From Chloroflexota bacterium (GTDB lineage Bacteria > Chloroflexota > Anaerolineae > Anaerolineales > Villigracilaceae), in the NCBI GenBank assembly GCA_013388855.1, contig JACAEM010000034.1, forward strand, positions 62,001 through 126,000: 64,000 nucleotides of DNA, in the 5' to 3' direction. Positions 63,180 to 64,000 of this stretch are shown in pieces. Numbering within the stretch: position 1 is the first letter of the stretch; every line of letters begins with the position of its first letter. The notes beneath the pieces are model-generated. The model was not told where the DNA came from. It made no database searches and worked only from the letters and a program-made list of their open reading frames with translations. The position numbers were made by a program, and so were the translations under genes.

Positions 63180-64000
63180 GGTGTCCGCAGGCTGTAAATG
63201 ATATAACCGTCGCCCGCCGCATACACCGGGTAGGCAGACAATTTTTCCTTCAGCTCCGGCTGGAGCTTCAGCTCGTCGAAATCGGTCACGAGAAAATACT
63301 CCTTCCGTCTGATCGCCTTGTCGAACAGCTCGACAAACGAATATTGACCGCCGCGAATATCGCTGTAATACAGGTCGCCCGAAGTGGGCCAGATGTCGGC
63401 AGTGGTCCAACCCCAGTATTCCAGCCGTGAACCGTAATCCTGGGTCAATGCAACGGCATTCTTCTGGTGATCGAGTTTCCCGCCGATCTCTGCCCACAAC
63501 GCGGCTTGCGGACGATAATCCACGGCTTTCATCTCATTGCGGACATCCCACACGACCGCGAACAGCCCATAGAGCAGGACGACGATTACTGCGCTTCGCA
63601 TCCAACCGGCGGAGGTTGATTCCGCCAAACGGGCAAAGAACCAATCCCCCAGCGGACTCAGCGAAACGGACACAATGGGAATGAACGGCAAATGATAATA
63701 ATCGTGCGTTGCGACATGGTAATCGAAGAAAAGTCCATACACCAGATATGCACCCCACAACCCGAACAGGAGAGCGCGCAGGCGCTTTTCCTTCGCGAGG
63801 AAAAATCCCAGCAACCCCAACGCAATGAAAACACCGCCCACGGCATGACTGACCATGGTCTGCCACGCAAGATAGTTTAACGGATTCAACAGCAGGGATG
63901 GGATGAACCGCCCGCTGAACTGTCCGCCGAGATACCCGGCGATGAAAATTCCATATACGAGATACGCCGCGGCAGGCAGGGCGCCCAACACAGCCATCGC
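63176..64000 (-). CDS. Multi-spanning glycosyltransferase-like membrane protein, C-terminal part (cut by window edge)
   Basis: About 273 residues are visible. They show about six TM helices (to about residue 150) followed by a soluble C-terminal domain (LTQDYGSRLEYWGWTTADIW, YFLVTDFDELK). This is the arrangement of GT39/ArnT-like (dolichyl-phosphate-mannose-type) membrane glycosyltransferases, whose catalytic Asp would be in the missing N-terminal half. The first visible ATG at 63997 is probably internal. The stop overlaps the next gene, so this gene belongs to the polysaccharide operon. Confidence 0.68.
   Translation of the reverse strand, partial: AMAVLGALPAAAYLVYGIFIAGYLGGQFSGRFIPSLLLNPLNYLAWQTMVSHAVGGVFIALGLLGFFLAKEKRLRALLFGLWGAYLVYGLFFDYHVATHDYYHLPFIPIVSVSLSPLGDWFFARLAESTSAGWMRSAVIVVLLYGLFAVVWDVRNEMKAVDYRPQAALWAEIGGKLDHQKNAVALTQDYGSRLEYWGWTTADIWPTSGDLYYSDIRGGQYSFVELFDKAIRRKEYFLVTDFDELKLQPELKEKLSAYPVYAAGDGYIIYSLRTP

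Overview
The window looks like a chromosomal segment of a Chloroflexota bacterium, most likely class Anaerolineae (inference from gene content; no rRNA gene is present). The supporting signs are many lipoproteins with long Thr/Pro-rich linkers, NBR1-type Ig domains, ArsR/DUF2087 regulators, very large GAF and beta-propeller sensor kinases, and moderately high GC with little non-coding DNA. Heme A synthase suggests that the organism respires oxygen at least part of the time. No tRNA, rRNA, CRISPR array, prophage or intact insertion sequence was seen.

Layout. 1-220: 5' end of an NBR1-Ig-type lipoprotein cut by the window edge. 301-5472: FIST protein and a 1337-residue sensor kinase. 5581-10603: gyrB, two membrane proteins, a JAMM metalloprotease, plsY. 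10651-13291: a metallo-beta-lactamase-fold hydrolase diverging from a receiver/roadblock-like/IS200-transposase fusion protein. 13391-20348: polA, a possible gene remnant, a soluble TPR protein, ctaA. 20390-27704: an Opp/Dpp-type ABC operon whose substrate-binding protein appears circularly permuted. 28115-32560: beta-propeller hybrid sensor kinase and its LuxR-type regulator. 32609-33720: two ArsR/DUF2087 regulators behind a 32-bp palindrome. 33894-34811: ilvE. 34866-36550: two cell-surface proteins, one a PpiC-type foldase. 36621-38594: groESL with a perfect CIRCE operator. 38759-41524: two membrane-anchored TPR proteins. 41607-43705: trmD and an MFS transporter. 43855-48843: BMP-type nucleoside/purine ABC transporter. 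49019-54914: six consecutive NBR1-Ig lipoproteins. 54989-58493: queG, rdgB and an orphan sensor kinase. 58557-64000: a tightly overlapping exopolysaccharide operon with two sulfotransferases.

How the genes work together. The cell-surface theme is strong: lipoproteins, two ABC importers with lipoprotein receptors, an extracellular foldase and a glycan operon that may make a sulfated polymer. Signal transduction is the second theme, with three sensor kinases, one two-component regulator, a receiver-containing fusion and two ArsR repressors.

Gene expression shows a recurring feature. At least eight genes have a -10-like hexamer ending 6 or 7 bases before the start codon, which predicts leaderless mRNAs. 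Genes inside operons and many others have ordinary Shine-Dalgarno sequences. The most novel items are the receiver/transposase fusion with a destroyed HUH motif, the permuted binding protein and the lipoprotein array.
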